Shown here: in pieces, positions 38,797-49,168 of the stretch
Position numbering within the stretch: the first letter of the stretch is position 1
Layout of the letters: each line of letters starts with the position of its first letter
Assembly: GCF_013307205.1 (NCBI RefSeq)
Contig: NZ_CP028940.1
Span: 1,223,702-1,287,701, forward strand
Length of the DNA: 64,000 bases
DNA from: Polynucleobacter arcticus
GTDB taxonomy: Bacteria; Pseudomonadota; Gammaproteobacteria; Burkholderiales; Burkholderiaceae
Reading direction: 5' to 3'
Made by a program: the position numbers and the translations under genes
Notes under the pieces: model-generated
Databases searched by the model: none
What the model was told of the DNA's origin: nothing
The model's input: the letters and a program-made list of their open reading frames with translations, nothing else

Positions 38797-40035
38797 TCAG
38801 TCGTCTAATCTTTTGAGCCATTGCACTGGGCGCTCAGCTTGATATTCTGGCTCATCTTCATCATCCAGAATTTCTGCATCATCATCTTGATCGAGATGAA
38901 TTTGCTTGTCATGTACTGCACGTTCACGAACTCTGGTGCGATCTACTACATCACCCGCCAATTGTCCGCAGGCTGCAGCGATGTCATCACCGCGGGTTTT
39001 GCGTACCGTTGCAACCATTCCAGCATCTAGCAAAATGCTCGCAAAGGCGTGAACGCGTTGTGCTGAAGAGCGCTTTAATCCAGACTCTGGGAATGGATTA
39101 AATGGAATGAGATTGATTTTGCACTTAATGTTGGCCAATAAGCGCACCAGCTCTTTAGCTTGAATATCAGAATCATTGACACCATCGAGCATGCAATACT
39201 CAAAGGTTAAGAAATCTCTTGGGGCAAAAGGCAGATACCTTTCGCATGCTGCAAGCAACTCTCTTAAGGGATATTTTTGGTTTAATGGAACCAGCTGATC
39301 GCGTAACTTATCGTTTGGCGCATGCAATGACACCGCTAAGGCAACTGGGCAATCTTGTGCGAGGCGATCAATCATCGGCACAACGCCAGAAGTAGACAGC
39401 GTGACGCGACGACGGGATAAGCCATAAGCTCTATCGTCTAGCATTAAACGCAAAGCAGTCACTACGTTGTCGTAGTTCAGCAAGGGCTCGCCCATACCCA
39501 TCAAGACTACATTCGAAATCACGCGGCCGGTGTGTTCCCAACCCGGTGTTGGATATTGCTCGATACGGCGAACTGCATTAGGGTCATTGCGCAGCAAATG
39601 TTCCGCAAACCATAACTGGCCAATAATTTCACCAGCGGTAAGGTTGCGCGAAAAGCCTTGATGCCCAGTGGAGCAAAAACGGCAATTGACGGCACAACCC
39701 GCCTGAGAAGAAATGCACAAAGTGCCGCGATCATCCTCCGGAATAAATACCGACTCCACAGCATTACCACCTTTAACGTCTAGTAACCACTTGCGGGTAC
39801 CGTCTGCTGCGTGCTCATCTTTTAGGACCGGGAGAGAAAGTACTTCTGCTTTATCAAGCAGTGTTGCTCGAAAGCTTTTTGCTAAGTCACTCATGTCATT
39901 GATGTTGGATATACCGCGTTGGTGTATCCACTGCATGAGTTGCTTTGCCCTGAAGGGCTTTTCATTCAACCCCGCGACATACGCTGCCATTTGGTCAGCG
40001 TCAAAATCTAAGAGATTTACGCGCGGGGAGGTCAA
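38797..40035 (-). CDS. rlmN: 23S rRNA (adenine2503-C2)-methyltransferase RlmN
   Basis: Radical-SAM methylase of 412 aa that modifies A2503 of 23S rRNA and A37 of some tRNAs. The CxxxCxxC cluster is in [15 protein letters not shown]. The C-terminal region contains an acidic addition of about 45 residues ([16 protein letters not shown]) not found in E. coli RlmN (384 aa). It follows ndk by 46 bp. Confidence 0.96.
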   Translation of the reverse strand: MTSPRVNLLDFDADQMAAYVAGLNEKPFRAKQLMQWIHQRGISNINDMSDLAKSFRATLLDKAEVLSLPVLKDEHAADGTRKWLLDVKGGNAVESVFIPEDDRGTLCISSQAGCAVNCRFCSTGHQGFSRNLTAGEIIGQLWFAEHLLRNDPNAVRRIEQYPTPGWEHTGRVISNVVLMGMGEPLLNYDNVVTALRLMLDDRAYGLSRRRVTLSTSGVVPMIDRLAQDCPVALAVSLHAPNDKLRDQLVPLNQKYPLRELLAACERYLPFAPRDFLTFEYCMLDGVNDSDIQAKELVRLLANIKCKINLIPFNPFPESGLKRSSAQRVHAFASILLDAGMVATVRKTRGDDIAAACGQLAGDVVDRTRVRERAVHDKQIHLDQDDDAEILDDEDEPEYQAERPVQWLKRLDD

Positions 40036-40081
40036 TGCGACTACTTATAAATTCAATAGCTGAATCGTCAACAATCGTTAA

Positions 40082-40507
40082 TTAACGATTGAACACGTTC
40101 ATGCCAGCGAAGAAAAATGCTACTTCGACAGCAGCCGTTTCAGGAGCGTCAGAACCATGAACCGCATTGGCATCGATGCTGTCAGCGAAATCAGCGCGAA
40201 TCGTACCAGCATCCGCTTTCTTAGGATCAGTAGCACCCATCAAATCACGGTTCTTCGCAATAGCGCCTTCGCCTTCTAATACCTGGATCATCACAGGACC
40301 AGAAATCATGAAGCTCACCAAATCTTTGAAGAAAGGACGGGCAGCATGAACAGCGTAAAACTGCTCAGCTTCAGCTTGTGATAAATGCGCCATTCTGGAC
40401 GCAACAATCTTCAAACCAGCGGATTCAAAACGGTCATAAATCTTGCCGATCACGTTTTTTGCTACAGCATCAGGTTTGATAATAGAAAGGGTGCGCTCAA
40501 TAGCCAT
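40082..40507 (-). CDS. ndk: Nucleoside diphosphate kinase
   Basis: Balances NTP pools by phosphate transfer; 141 aa from the ATG of MAIERTL, which has GGAG 7 bp upstream. The active-site His117 lies in NAVHGSD. An upstream in-frame Met would add eight residues but has no ribosome site. Confidence 0.97.
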   Translation of the reverse strand: MAIERTLSIIKPDAVAKNVIGKIYDRFESAGLKIVASRMAHLSQAEAEQFYAVHAARPFFKDLVSFMISGPVMIQVLEGEGAIAKNRDLMGATDPKKADAGTIRADFADSIDANAVHGSDAPETAAVEVAFFFAGMNVFNR

Positions 40508-40813
40508 GTAAAACTCCAATAGTGATTTCAAAAAATTAGCTGAATTAGCGCTTAATTAGACTCAGGGTGAAGTTTCTCCCCCCATTTCCTACAGCGCGCC
40601 AAGAATTCAGCGACCCCCGAATTATACATCGCCTGACGGTATTTACCCTGATCTGGACATAGCTAAGCTATTGAATTTACAGGGCATAACCCTTCGGTTT
40701 GTGGTCTTTTTATGCTTATTTTGATTAGGGGCTTGAAATTACCCCGTTTTGTCTATACTTACTGTCAACAGCCCCTTGTGGGCCCGTGTAATTACTTTGA
40801 AGAAGGAGTCAAT
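40508..40813. other. 306-bp divergent gap between ndk and the Bax-inhibitor gene
   Basis: On the plus strand there is TTGAAA (40733-40738) and TATACT (40754-40759), but the 15-bp spacer is short, so this promoter is only possible. A small hairpin (GCCC-CTTGT-GGGC) lies near 40771-40783. The strong ribosome site GAAGGAG precedes the ATG at 40814. I see no gene in the remaining sequence. Confidence 0.5.
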
Positions 40814-41515
40814 ATGAGCGATCTTAACTCTTACGGCTTTGGGCAAACTGGCTCGGTTAGCACCCCTCAGATTCGCAATCGCGTTCTGCGTAACACCTAT
40901 GCCCTCTTGGCGCTATCGATGGTCCCTACCGTCATTGGTGCATGGCTTGGCGTTGCTTTCGGCCTGAACTTTATGGCGGGAAGCCCATTTTTGGGTTTCA
41001 TCGTCTTTATGGCAATCGCTTTTGGCTTTTTCTGGGCGATTGAGAAGAACAAAGAAACCGGTATCGGCGTTCTATTGCTTTTAGGATTCACCTTCTTTAT
41101 GGGCATCATGATGTCCGGTTTAGTGGGCTATACCTTGAACAGCTATAGCAATGGCGCCACCTTAATCATGCTGGCTTTTGGTGGAACTGCAGCGATTTTT
41201 GCTGTGATGGCCACGATTGCCACTGTGAGCAAAAGTGATTTCTCTGGCATGGGTAAATGGTTGATGGTGGGTGTACTGCTCTTGATCGTGGCTTCATTAG
41301 CAAATATCTGGCTACAACTGCCTGCCTTGATGCTGACTGTCATGGTCTTGGCAATTGCTATTTTCTCCGCCTTCATCTTGGTTGACGTGCAGCGTGTCAT
41401 CAACGGTGGAGAGACCAACTACATCATGGCTACCTTAGCCATCTACTTAGATGTCTATAACGTCTTTACTAACTTGCTCGCACTCTTGGGCATTGTTGGC
41501 GGCAACAGAGATTAA
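40814..41515 (+). CDS. Bax inhibitor-1 / YccA family membrane protein
   Basis: Integral protein of 233 aa with seven hydrophobic segments, in the TMBIM/BI-1 family. The N-terminal polar stretch (SDLNSYGFGQTGSVSTPQIRNRVLRNTY) and the ending DVYNVFTNLLALLGIVGG match YccA/YbhL-type proteins. E. coli YccA modulates FtsH; that FtsH cofactors occur 10 kb away is suggestive only. Start chosen by ribosome site GAAGGAG. Confidence 0.92.
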   Translation: MSDLNSYGFGQTGSVSTPQIRNRVLRNTYALLALSMVPTVIGAWLGVAFGLNFMAGSPFLGFIVFMAIAFGFFWAIEKNKETGIGVLLLLGFTFFMGIMMSGLVGYTLNSYSNGATLIMLAFGGTAAIFAVMATIATVSKSDFSGMGKWLMVGVLLLIVASLANIWLQLPALMLTVMVLAIAIFSAFILVDVQRVINGGETNYIMATLAIYLDVYNVFTNLLALLGIVGGNRD

Positions 41516-41532
41516 GTATTTAGATTCAATAG

Positions 41533-41557
41533 AAAAGGCACCTGCGGGTGCCTTTTT
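41533..41557. terminator. Bidirectional rho-independent terminator
   Basis: AAAAGGCACC-TGCG-GGTGCCTTTTT: a 10-bp stem with four-base loop, with a T run on both strands. It sits between the convergent Bax-inhibitor and rlmD genes. Confidence 0.9.
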
Positions 41558-41564
41558 CTTTACT

Positions 41565-42998
41565 TCAATTTGTTGATCTCTCAAACACCGCCATAGACTC
41601 TACATGGGATGTATGGGGGAACATATTGACGATTCCAGCACTCTTGAGAACATAGCCTGCTTGATGACACAAAATATCCGCGTCCCTGGCTAGAGTCTTC
41701 GGGTTACAGGAGACGTAGACGATACGCTGAGGAGGGAGATCACTACCCTGCTCATACAATTGGGCTAAGGCCTGGCAAATCTCCATAGCGCCTTCACGGG
41801 GTGGATCCATCAACCAGCGCTCCGCTTTTTCCCATGAGGCAATCGTCTCTGGCGTGACTTCAAATAAGTTGCTCTGCATAAAACTCACCGTGTCTGCCAG
41901 CTGATTGTGCTCTGCGTTCGCCTTAGCTCTGGTCGTTAGACTTTCTAAACCTTCAATACCCAAGACAGACTGAGCTCTTCGGGCTAATGGGAGCGTGAAG
42001 TTACCAATGCCACAAAACAAGTCGAGTACGCGATCACTTGCCTGAACCTCTAGGAGGCGAATCGCTCTACTCACTAAAGCACGGTTCATCAGATGATTGA
42101 CTTGCGTAAAGTCTGCCGGCTTAAACGGCATCTCAATTCCAAACTCTGGCAGGCGATAGCAAAGCTTGCCAGTGAGCGGATAGAACGGTGCAACGGTTTC
42201 TATCCCTTTGGGTTGTAACCAGATCCAAACTGCATGCTCATCAGCAAAATCCCTGAGAAGCTGCTCATCGGCTGATGTTAGCGGCAATAGGTTTCTGAAT
42301 ACTAAAGCGGTGACTGGGCGCGTTTTTTTCGGATCATCTGAATTCGGATCCTCAGGCTCACCTACCGCAATTTCAATTTGGGGCATGCGATCCACAATAG
42401 ATAAACCATTGACTAATTGACGCATCGCGGGAAGTAAAGCAGATACATGCCCAGGCAAAATCTCGCAAGCAGTCATGTCCGCAACATAGCCACTTTTCCC
42501 CTCATGAAATCCAATCAGCACGGTGCCTTTTTTAATCGAGCGATTCACTGCGCTCAAACGTGCACGATGTCGATACTCCCATGCTGGCCCTCCCATAGGA
42601 CGCAGGATTTCCTCGGGTGCCACTTTAGCGATGTGCTTTAAGTCATCTTCTAGCACGCGTTGCTTCATAGCTACTTGTGCCCGAATATCTAAATGCTGCA
42701 TCGTGCAACCACCGCAAACGCCAAAGGCTTTGCACTTAGGCTCAGCTCTAAAGACGGCGGGTTTAAGAATGTTGAGTACTTTAGCTTTACTAAAGCGGGC
42801 TTTATCTCTAGTGACGACATAGGTAACCAACTCGGTTGGCAAAGCACCTTGAATAAAGATTACTTTGCCGCTTTGGCCTTGGTTAAGCTCTTCCTCGTTA
42901 GGCACCAAGCGAGCAATCCCTTGTGCATCTAGATCCAGAGACTCCACTCGTATTGGCTCAGTCACAACAATGTGAACTGGCTTTTCACCTCTACGCAT
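41565..42998 (-). CDS. rlmD: 23S rRNA (uracil1939-C5)-methyltransferase RlmD
   Basis: Also called RumA; about 477 aa. The iron-sulfur ligands are in CKAFGVCGGC, the SAM site in DLFCGIGNF and the catalytic Cys in YVSCNPKTLARD. The N-terminal TRAM domain is present. I take the ATG at 42996-42998, which overlaps the exonuclease stop by 8 bp (ATGCGTAG). A longer frame from 43040 overlaps 50 bp and is less likely. Confidence 0.95.
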   Translation of the reverse strand: MRRGEKPVHIVVTEPIRVESLDLDAQGIARLVPNEEELNQGQSGKVIFIQGALPTELVTYVVTRDKARFSKAKVLNILKPAVFRAEPKCKAFGVCGGCTMQHLDIRAQVAMKQRVLEDDLKHIAKVAPEEILRPMGGPAWEYRHRARLSAVNRSIKKGTVLIGFHEGKSGYVADMTACEILPGHVSALLPAMRQLVNGLSIVDRMPQIEIAVGEPEDPNSDDPKKTRPVTALVFRNLLPLTSADEQLLRDFADEHAVWIWLQPKGIETVAPFYPLTGKLCYRLPEFGIEMPFKPADFTQVNHLMNRALVSRAIRLLEVQASDRVLDLFCGIGNFTLPLARRAQSVLGIEGLESLTTRAKANAEHNQLADTVSFMQSNLFEVTPETIASWEKAERWLMDPPREGAMEICQALAQLYEQGSDLPPQRIVYVSCNPKTLARDADILCHQAGYVLKSAGIVNMFPHTSHVESMAVFERSTN

Positions 42999-43812
42999 CT
43001 GGAGCAAAACCGAGTAGGTACTCTTGCCACTGGGCGCCATGAGGCTCTTTGGATTCCTGCTCTAAGTAGGCTTTTACAAACGTGATTTCTTCTTGGTACT
43101 CCGCAAGAGAGAAGCCACCGCGCATCAACTGAAATCGACAGTACATTAAGTAGGTATTGACCACATCGGTTTCGCAATAGCGACGGATGTCGTCAATCTT
43201 GCCGTCTTGGTATGCGGGCCACACTTGGCTCCCATCCATCCCCATCTTGCCTGGAAAGCCGCATAACTTTGCCAAGCCATCTAGTGGTGCATTTGCTCTG
43301 CCATTAAATTTTGCCAAAAGATCCATCATGTCTAAATGACGCATGTGATAACGACTGATGTAGTTATTCCACTTAAACTCGCGGCTATCGTTCTCTTGAC
43401 TCTCACCCATTTCCCAATAGCGCGGCGCTTGAACATGATTGGCGAGTGCGCGGTAATGCAGCACTGGCAAATCAAAGCCGCTACCATTCCAAGAGACTAG
43501 CTGGGGCGTATATTTTTCAATGAGCTCAAAGAAGGTCTGAATCAATCCCTTCTCATCATCCTGGGGCGTACCTAGAGTGCCCACTTTAATTTGGGGTGCA
43601 CCCTCTTTCGTTGTCCTGCGAATGACGCAAGAGATGGCGCAAATACGCTGCAGGTAAAGGGGGAGAAATTCACTGCCAGTTTTTTCTGCTCTTGCAGCCA
43701 TGGCCTTGGCAGCTACCTCACTATCCGACATCGTATCTGGATAATCCTCAAGACGGCGCAGGCCTGCTACATCGGGAATGGTTTCAATATCAAAGACGAG
43801 AACAGTTGCCAT
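42991..43812 (-). CDS. Predicted 3'-5' exonuclease related to the PolB proofreading domain
   Basis: DEDD-superfamily nuclease of 273 aa. Exo I is FDIETIPD (Asp8, Glu10), Exo II is SWNGSGFDLPVL, Exo III is RRYCETDVVNTYLMY. This matches the stand-alone PolB-like exonuclease family. It probably acts in DNA repair or RNA/DNA end trimming; the exact substrate is unknown. Coupled to rlmD. Confidence 0.9.
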   Translation of the reverse strand: MATVLVFDIETIPDVAGLRRLEDYPDTMSDSEVAAKAMAARAEKTGSEFLPLYLQRICAISCVIRRTTKEGAPQIKVGTLGTPQDDEKGLIQTFFELIEKYTPQLVSWNGSGFDLPVLHYRALANHVQAPRYWEMGESQENDSREFKWNNYISRYHMRHLDMMDLLAKFNGRANAPLDGLAKLCGFPGKMGMDGSQVWPAYQDGKIDDIRRYCETDVVNTYLMYCRFQLMRGGFSLAEYQEEITFVKAYLEQESKEPHGAQWQEYLLGFAPDA

Positions 43813-43835
43813 AGCGAAGCCTAACTCAGCAACTG

Positions 43836-44621
43836 TTACTGCAAGTATGGCGTTGGATTTACCGGCTTGCCATTCACACGTAACTCAAAGTGGAGCTTGA
43901 CTGAGTTGGTATCTGTATCACCCATCTCTGCAATCTTCTGCCCTTTTTTGACCGTATCACCCTCTTTTACCGTAAGTGAGCGGTTATGGGCATAGGCAGT
44001 GAGATAGGTATTGTCATGCTTGATGATGACCAAATTGCCATAACCACGCAAGCTATTGCCAGCATAGACAACCTTACCGTCTGCGGCTGCAGTAATCGGG
44101 TCGCCTAACTTGCCAGCAATATCAATGCCCTTGGTTTTTTCACTGAAATCATCGCTCACCTTCCCTTTAGCAGGCCATGACAAGCGAATACCAGGCTCAG
44201 CCACCATCTCTTTGGAGGCGTCTGATTTAGGGGTATCTTCTTTAGGGACATCAGTTTTAGGGGTATCGACATTAGTCGGCGTCTTTGGCGCTGGCTTTGC
44301 AGCAGACCTGAAGCCTGGCGGTGGTCTCACCAAAATCAAATCCCCTATTTCAATCTGGTTGGGATTAGCCATATTGTTCCACTGCGCTAAATCCCGCGGT
44401 GACTGGCCATTATCCAGAGCAATGCGCGCCAAGGTGTCACCACGTTTCACGCGATAGTAACCAGGAGGAGTGGCCTCACTACTGCTATTAGCACCACTTC
44501 GATCCACTACCGTCGCAGGTTTTGCTCTGGGCGTAGTTGAGCAGCCCACATTAACTAGCAATGCGCTGGTAGCAAGGAGCAATAGAAAGGATTTAGTTAT
44601 TAAATTCATAGGGTTTCTCAT
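43836..44621 (-). CDS. nlpD: NlpD-like lipoprotein with LysM and M23 domains
   Basis: Envelope lipoprotein of 261 aa. The signal peptide ends in VNVGC (Cys27; Asn at -3 is unusual). A LysM domain ([13 protein letters not shown], about 55-100) binds peptidoglycan, then a Pro/Thr/Lys linker, then an M23 domain (about 150-261) that ends with LHFELR. The first metal His of M23 peptidases is missing (reads TKGIDIAG), as in NlpD/EnvC, which activate amidases rather than cut. ATG overlaps the pcm stop by 4 bp. Confidence 0.94.
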   Translation of the reverse strand: MRNPMNLITKSFLLLLATSALLVNVGCSTTPRAKPATVVDRSGANSSSEATPPGYYRVKRGDTLARIALDNGQSPRDLAQWNNMANPNQIEIGDLILVRPPPGFRSAAKPAPKTPTNVDTPKTDVPKEDTPKSDASKEMVAEPGIRLSWPAKGKVSDDFSEKTKGIDIAGKLGDPITAAADGKVVYAGNSLRGYGNLVIIKHDNTYLTAYAHNRSLTVKEGDTVKKGQKIAEMGDTDTNSVKLHFELRVNGKPVNPTPYLQ

Positions 44622-45274
44622 ACTACCCCTGATTGTAAGGGGACAAAAAAGACCTCGTCCAGAACGGTTCTTTGATAGCGCTGGGAGCTCATTCGCTCAA
44701 CCATGATCAATTGCTGCTCTTTTTCATTTTTAGCAACTGGGGCAACCAACCTCCCCCCAATAGCCAATTGATCCAATAAGGCATCCGGAATACCCAAACC
44801 GGCAGCAGCCAAAATAATCCCGTCAAATGGAGCAGCTTGGGGCAGCCCCAGAATACCGTCACCATAAATAAGGCGCAGATTTTTAATGCGGAATGGGCGC
44901 AGCTTTTCCCTGGCCATGTCGTGCAGGGGCCGAATACGCTCTATTGAGTACACCTCATCCGACAGCAAGCTCAGAACTGCGGCTTGGTAACCGCAACCAG
45001 TACCAATCTCCAATACTTTTCCCAGTTGTTGCTTTGGCTTGTGCAGAATTTCAATCATGCGAGCCACTACCGATGGCTTAGAAATGGTTTGGGAATGACC
45101 AATTGGCAAAGCGGTATCTTCGTATGCCTGAGGGTGCATTCCTGCATCCATAAAAGCATGGCGCGGCACAGTGGCAATTGCCTCTAAAGTTTTGCCGTGC
45201 TTGACCCCTGCCGCTAAAACTTTAGCAGCCAGGGCTTGCCGGTGACCAGCGTTGCGCTCTGCCGCTGACTTCAA
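44618..45274 (-). CDS. pcm: Protein-L-isoaspartate O-methyltransferase
   Basis: Repairs isoaspartyl damage in proteins with SAM, 218 aa. SAM motif [15 protein letters not shown], and the substrate region [17 protein letters not shown] is typical. In the surE-pcm-nlpD operon with 4-bp overlaps on both sides. Confidence 0.96.
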   Translation of the reverse strand: MKSAAERNAGHRQALAAKVLAAGVKHGKTLEAIATVPRHAFMDAGMHPQAYEDTALPIGHSQTISKPSVVARMIEILHKPKQQLGKVLEIGTGCGYQAAVLSLLSDEVYSIERIRPLHDMAREKLRPFRIKNLRLIYGDGILGLPQAAPFDGIILAAAGLGIPDALLDQLAIGGRLVAPVAKNEKEQQLIMVERMSSQRYQRTVLDEVFFVPLQSGVV

Positions 45275-46065
45275 CCGCGATCCCAGCCATTAGCGCGCAT
45301 AGCAGCCAAACGGGCATGATGGCTCAGGTCTAACTGCATGGGAGTAATTGAGATACATCCCTCATCGATTGCATGAAAGTCCGTGCCTTCTGAGCTATCT
45401 TTAGCATCTCCGGCAGCACCAATCCAATAGATGTCATCGCCACGCGGACTCTTCTGAACGACTACGGGCTGCGAGTGATGGCGGTTACCTAAACGGGTGA
45501 CGCGCCAGCGATAGAGATCGGCGTAAGGACGGTTCGGGATATTGACATTCAATAAAGTTGCGGGGCCTTCACTATGAGCTAGATTGGACACCAGCATTTG
45601 AGCGACGATATCGTGGGCAGCTTTAGCGGCATCATCAATTCGATTCCAACCCTTATCGATTTGTGAAAAGGCAATGCCTGGAACACCAAACATGACACCC
45701 TCAACTGCTGCAGCAACTGTGCCAGAGTACAAAGTATCTTCACCCATGTTCTCGCCTTGATTGATACCGGAGACCACAAGATCCGGTTTCTCATCCAAAA
45801 AGCCGGTCATCGCAATGTGAACGCAATCAGTTGGCGTACCATTAATGAATAAAAAGCCATCGCGCTCACCACCAGCAACGCGGTGAATTGATAGCGGTCG
45901 TGAGAGTGTTAATGAGTTAGAGGCGCCACTGTGATTTTGCTCGGGCGCAATGACAGTAACTCGGCCCAATGGGCGAATCGCATTAACCAGCGCCAGAAGA
46001 CCAGGAGCAAGATAACCATCATCATTTGAAATCAGAATATGGGGCTGTTTTGTATTTTCACTCAT
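45271..46065 (-). CDS. surE: 5'/3'-nucleotidase SurE
   Basis: Metal-dependent survival phosphatase of 264 aa. Active-site signatures: [12 protein letters not shown] near the N-terminus, [22 protein letters not shown] and GINQGENMG. Leads the surE-pcm-nlpD operon; the RND pump gene ends 16 bp upstream and may be read through. Confidence 0.97.
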   Translation of the reverse strand: MSENTKQPHILISNDDGYLAPGLLALVNAIRPLGRVTVIAPEQNHSGASNSLTLSRPLSIHRVAGGERDGFLFINGTPTDCVHIAMTGFLDEKPDLVVSGINQGENMGEDTLYSGTVAAAVEGVMFGVPGIAFSQIDKGWNRIDDAAKAAHDIVAQMLVSNLAHSEGPATLLNVNIPNRPYADLYRWRVTRLGNRHHSQPVVVQKSPRGDDIYWIGAAGDAKDSSEGTDFHAIDEGCISITPMQLDLSHHARLAAMRANGWDRG

Positions 46066-46081
46066 GAACTTCAGTACTTTC

Positions 46082-49000
46082 TTAAAAGGCTTGGGCTTTT
46101 ACGATCCGATTCAATCTGCGACCCCTGAACCACCCATATATTACTGGTAATACCAGGAGGGTCAGAATAGTCGTCGTCACCATACCACCCACAATGACTA
46201 GGGCTAAAGGACGCTGAGCTTCTGAGCCGATCGAATGGGACAAGGCAGCTGGTAGCAGTCCTAGGCCAGACAATGCAGCAGTCATTAGTACTGGGCGAAC
46301 CCGTAATGAAGCGCCCTCTACCATTACATCCTTCATTTCAGCATGTTCAGTAGCTGCTGTCTTATTAATAAAGGAGATCAAAATGACACCATCCTGAATC
46401 GCAATACCAAAGAGCGACAAGAATCCGAAGAAAGCAGAAATACTCAAAGTCTCACCAGCAAGATGCAGAGCAATCACGCCACCGATAGCAGCAAATGGGA
46501 CATTGATCATCACAATCACAGCATCCCTAAAATTACCAAATGCGCTAACTAATAATAAGAAGATGCCCAATAATGCGAGTGGCACGATCAGCATGAGCTT
46601 TTTCTGCGCCTGCTTCATTTGATTGAATTGGCCATCCCAGCTAATAGCGTAGTTTGGTGGCAAGGTAATATTTTTCTCGACGAGAAACTGAGCATCCTCT
46701 ACAGCACTTCCTAAGTCGCGACCACGAACACTAAACTTAATAGCGATATAACGCTTACCTGCTTCGCGATAAATGAAGAATGGGCCATCACTTAACTGTA
46801 CAGAGGCAACCATCGATAAGGGGATGGCTGCACCGTTTGGTGCATCTACCAGCAGGCGGCCAATATCTGCAATGTCATTGCGACTACCTTCATTTAAACG
46901 AATCGCAATACCAAAGGTCTTCTCATCCTCTAAGAGATTGGTAACGGCAGCCCCACCAATCGCGTTAGCAACAACCGTCTGGATATCATTGACGTTGATA
47001 CCGTAACGTGCAGCACGTTCCCGATCAATCTGAATATTGAGTGTCGGCTGGCCCAGTTCCTTCAGAATGCCCTCATCTGCGACACCGCGTACTTTTTTGA
47101 GCTGAGCAATCACCTCGTGCGCCTTTTGATCTAGGACCTCCAGATCAGTCCCGTAAATCTTGACTGAGTTCTCACCCTTAACGCCGGACAAAGCTTCATT
47201 CACGTTATCTTGAATGTATTGAGAAAAGCTATAGGTAATGCCAGGAATCCGATCAAGCTCCTTTTCAAGATGAGCAATTAAGTCTTTTTTACTGGAGCCA
47301 CTCGGCATCTTGTCGGGACTCTTTAAATACAGGCCATATTCTTGATTAAACACGCCGGTGGAGTCAGTACCATCATCTGGTCGACCGATTTGGGCCGCCA
47401 CCTTTTCAATCTCAGGCTGCTTTAAGAAAGTCTCGCGCAACTGATTAGCTACCTTAACGGAGTAATCTAAGTCCACAGTATTCGGTAAGGTGACTCGTAA
47501 CCAAATATTGTTCTCTTCTAGGGTAGGCAGGAATGCTGTCCCTAAGCGGGTCACACTTAATAAAGTCAGACCTAAAACGAATACTGCTACTGAGACTACC
47601 GTTAGAGGGCGGTCCATCCATTTTCTCAGCAGAGGCTTATAGGCCTTGAGAAGTTTAGTCATGAACCCTGGTGGCTTATGGTGTAGATTTTCACCAAAGA
47701 CCAAGGAGATCATGGCAGGCAAGAAGGTCAGGCTAAGAATCATTGCCGCTATCAAGGCAAAACCCATTGTGAAAGCCATGGGCTTAAAGATGATGCCCTC
47801 AACTCCACCCATAAAAAATAATGGGGAGTAAGCAACGATGATGATGCCAGTGGAATAAATCATGGCACGCTGTACTTCACTCGTTGCCTGAATGATGCTT
47901 TGGTTTAAGCGCTTACCGCCCTCCTCAAGATGTCGCATGACGTTCTCCGTCAAAATGACAGCCGAGTCGACGATCACACCAAAGTCAATAGCACCTAGAG
48001 AGATTAGGTTAGCAGGCACGCTCCAGAGATGCATCTGAATAAATGAGACACACAAAGCAAGAGGGATCACTGCGGCTACTACCGCTGCTGCTCGCAAATT
48101 ACCTAAGAAGAAAAAGAGTACCGCAAGAACTAAGGAGATACCGAAGAACAAGGTGTGCTTAACAGTACCAATAGTGATGTCCAGTAGAACCTGGCGATCA
48201 TAAAAAGGAACTACTTCAATTCCAGGTGGAAGCACTTGTTTGTTAATGTTTTCAACGGTGTTGCGAACCCTGGCTAATACTTCAGTCGCGTTCTCTCCGC
48301 GGCGAAGATAAACAATGCCCTCAACAGAATCTGGATTGTCATTGAACTGGAATAAACCTAAACGAGGCGCATTACCAATTTCTACCCGCGCCACATCACC
48401 GATCCGAATAGGTACGCCGTTATGAATGGAGACAACCACCCGCTTGATATCGTCGATATTTTTTAAGAGGCCTACTCCGCGGACCACAAATTGCTGCTCA
48501 CCACTAGGTAGCAAACCACCGCCTGTATTGCTATTTGCATTGGTTAGTGCAGTAATGAGTTCAGTGACCGTAACCCCTTTTGCCTGAAGACTTTCTGGAC
48601 TCACAATCACTTGATATTGACGTACCTTGCCACCAAAAGAGGAGACATCAGCCACACCAGGTGTTTGTTTGAGCTCCTTATAGATATCGTAGTTTTGCAG
48701 CGTCTTGAGCTGCGTAGAGGAAGCGTAATCCGACTTCACCTCATACCGCATGATTTCGCCAGTCGCATCCGAATCTGGGCTCACACTGGATGTCACCCCA
48801 GGTGGAAAACTCACATTCGATAGGCTAGTAATAAAACGTTGCCGCGCCTGAAAGGGATCGGTAGTGTCGTTGAACTTGAGCGTGACAACTGATAAACCAA
48901 ATAGGGAGACTGAGCGGAAGGCCTGAAGACCCGGAATGCCTGCCAAGGCATTCTCTACTGGAATGGTGACCTGTTGCTCTACCTCGGTAGTGCTTCTACC

Positions 49001-49168
49001 AGGCCACTGTGAAATTGCCTGAATGGTTAATGGCGCAACGCCAGGGTATGGCTGAATCGGCAACTTGGAGAGACTAAACATTCCCAGGCCTAGCAATACG
49101 ATCGAGCCCACAATGACAAGCACACGCTTCTCAAGCACACCCCGAATGAAGGAGGTAAATGCGCTCAC
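46082..49168 (-). CDS. Heavy-metal efflux RND transporter (CzcA/CusA family)
   Basis: Inner membrane pump of 1,028 aa with twelve membrane helices and two large periplasmic loops. Helix 4 carries [17 protein letters not shown], the DFG-x3-D-x-A form that marks divalent-cation HME pumps, with proton-relay aspartates, unlike the form in copper/silver pumps. Zn, Co, Cd or Ni are therefore the likely substrates, an inference. It directly follows the adaptor gene in a three-gene operon. Confidence 0.93.
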   Translation of the reverse strand: MSAFTSFIRGVLEKRVLVIVGSIVLLGLGMFSLSKLPIQPYPGVAPLTIQAISQWPGRSTTEVEQQVTIPVENALAGIPGLQAFRSVSLFGLSVVTLKFNDTTDPFQARQRFITSLSNVSFPPGVTSSVSPDSDATGEIMRYEVKSDYASSTQLKTLQNYDIYKELKQTPGVADVSSFGGKVRQYQVIVSPESLQAKGVTVTELITALTNANSNTGGGLLPSGEQQFVVRGVGLLKNIDDIKRVVVSIHNGVPIRIGDVARVEIGNAPRLGLFQFNDNPDSVEGIVYLRRGENATEVLARVRNTVENINKQVLPPGIEVVPFYDRQVLLDITIGTVKHTLFFGISLVLAVLFFFLGNLRAAAVVAAVIPLALCVSFIQMHLWSVPANLISLGAIDFGVIVDSAVILTENVMRHLEEGGKRLNQSIIQATSEVQRAMIYSTGIIIVAYSPLFFMGGVEGIIFKPMAFTMGFALIAAMILSLTFLPAMISLVFGENLHHKPPGFMTKLLKAYKPLLRKWMDRPLTVVSVAVFVLGLTLLSVTRLGTAFLPTLEENNIWLRVTLPNTVDLDYSVKVANQLRETFLKQPEIEKVAAQIGRPDDGTDSTGVFNQEYGLYLKSPDKMPSGSSKKDLIAHLEKELDRIPGITYSFSQYIQDNVNEALSGVKGENSVKIYGTDLEVLDQKAHEVIAQLKKVRGVADEGILKELGQPTLNIQIDRERAARYGINVNDIQTVVANAIGGAAVTNLLEDEKTFGIAIRLNEGSRNDIADIGRLLVDAPNGAAIPLSMVASVQLSDGPFFIYREAGKRYIAIKFSVRGRDLGSAVEDAQFLVEKNITLPPNYAISWDGQFNQMKQAQKKLMLIVPLALLGIFLLLVSAFGNFRDAVIVMINVPFAAIGGVIALHLAGETLSISAFFGFLSLFGIAIQDGVILISFINKTAATEHAEMKDVMVEGASLRVRPVLMTAALSGLGLLPAALSHSIGSEAQRPLALVIVGGMVTTTILTLLVLPVIYGWFRGRRLNRIVKAQAF

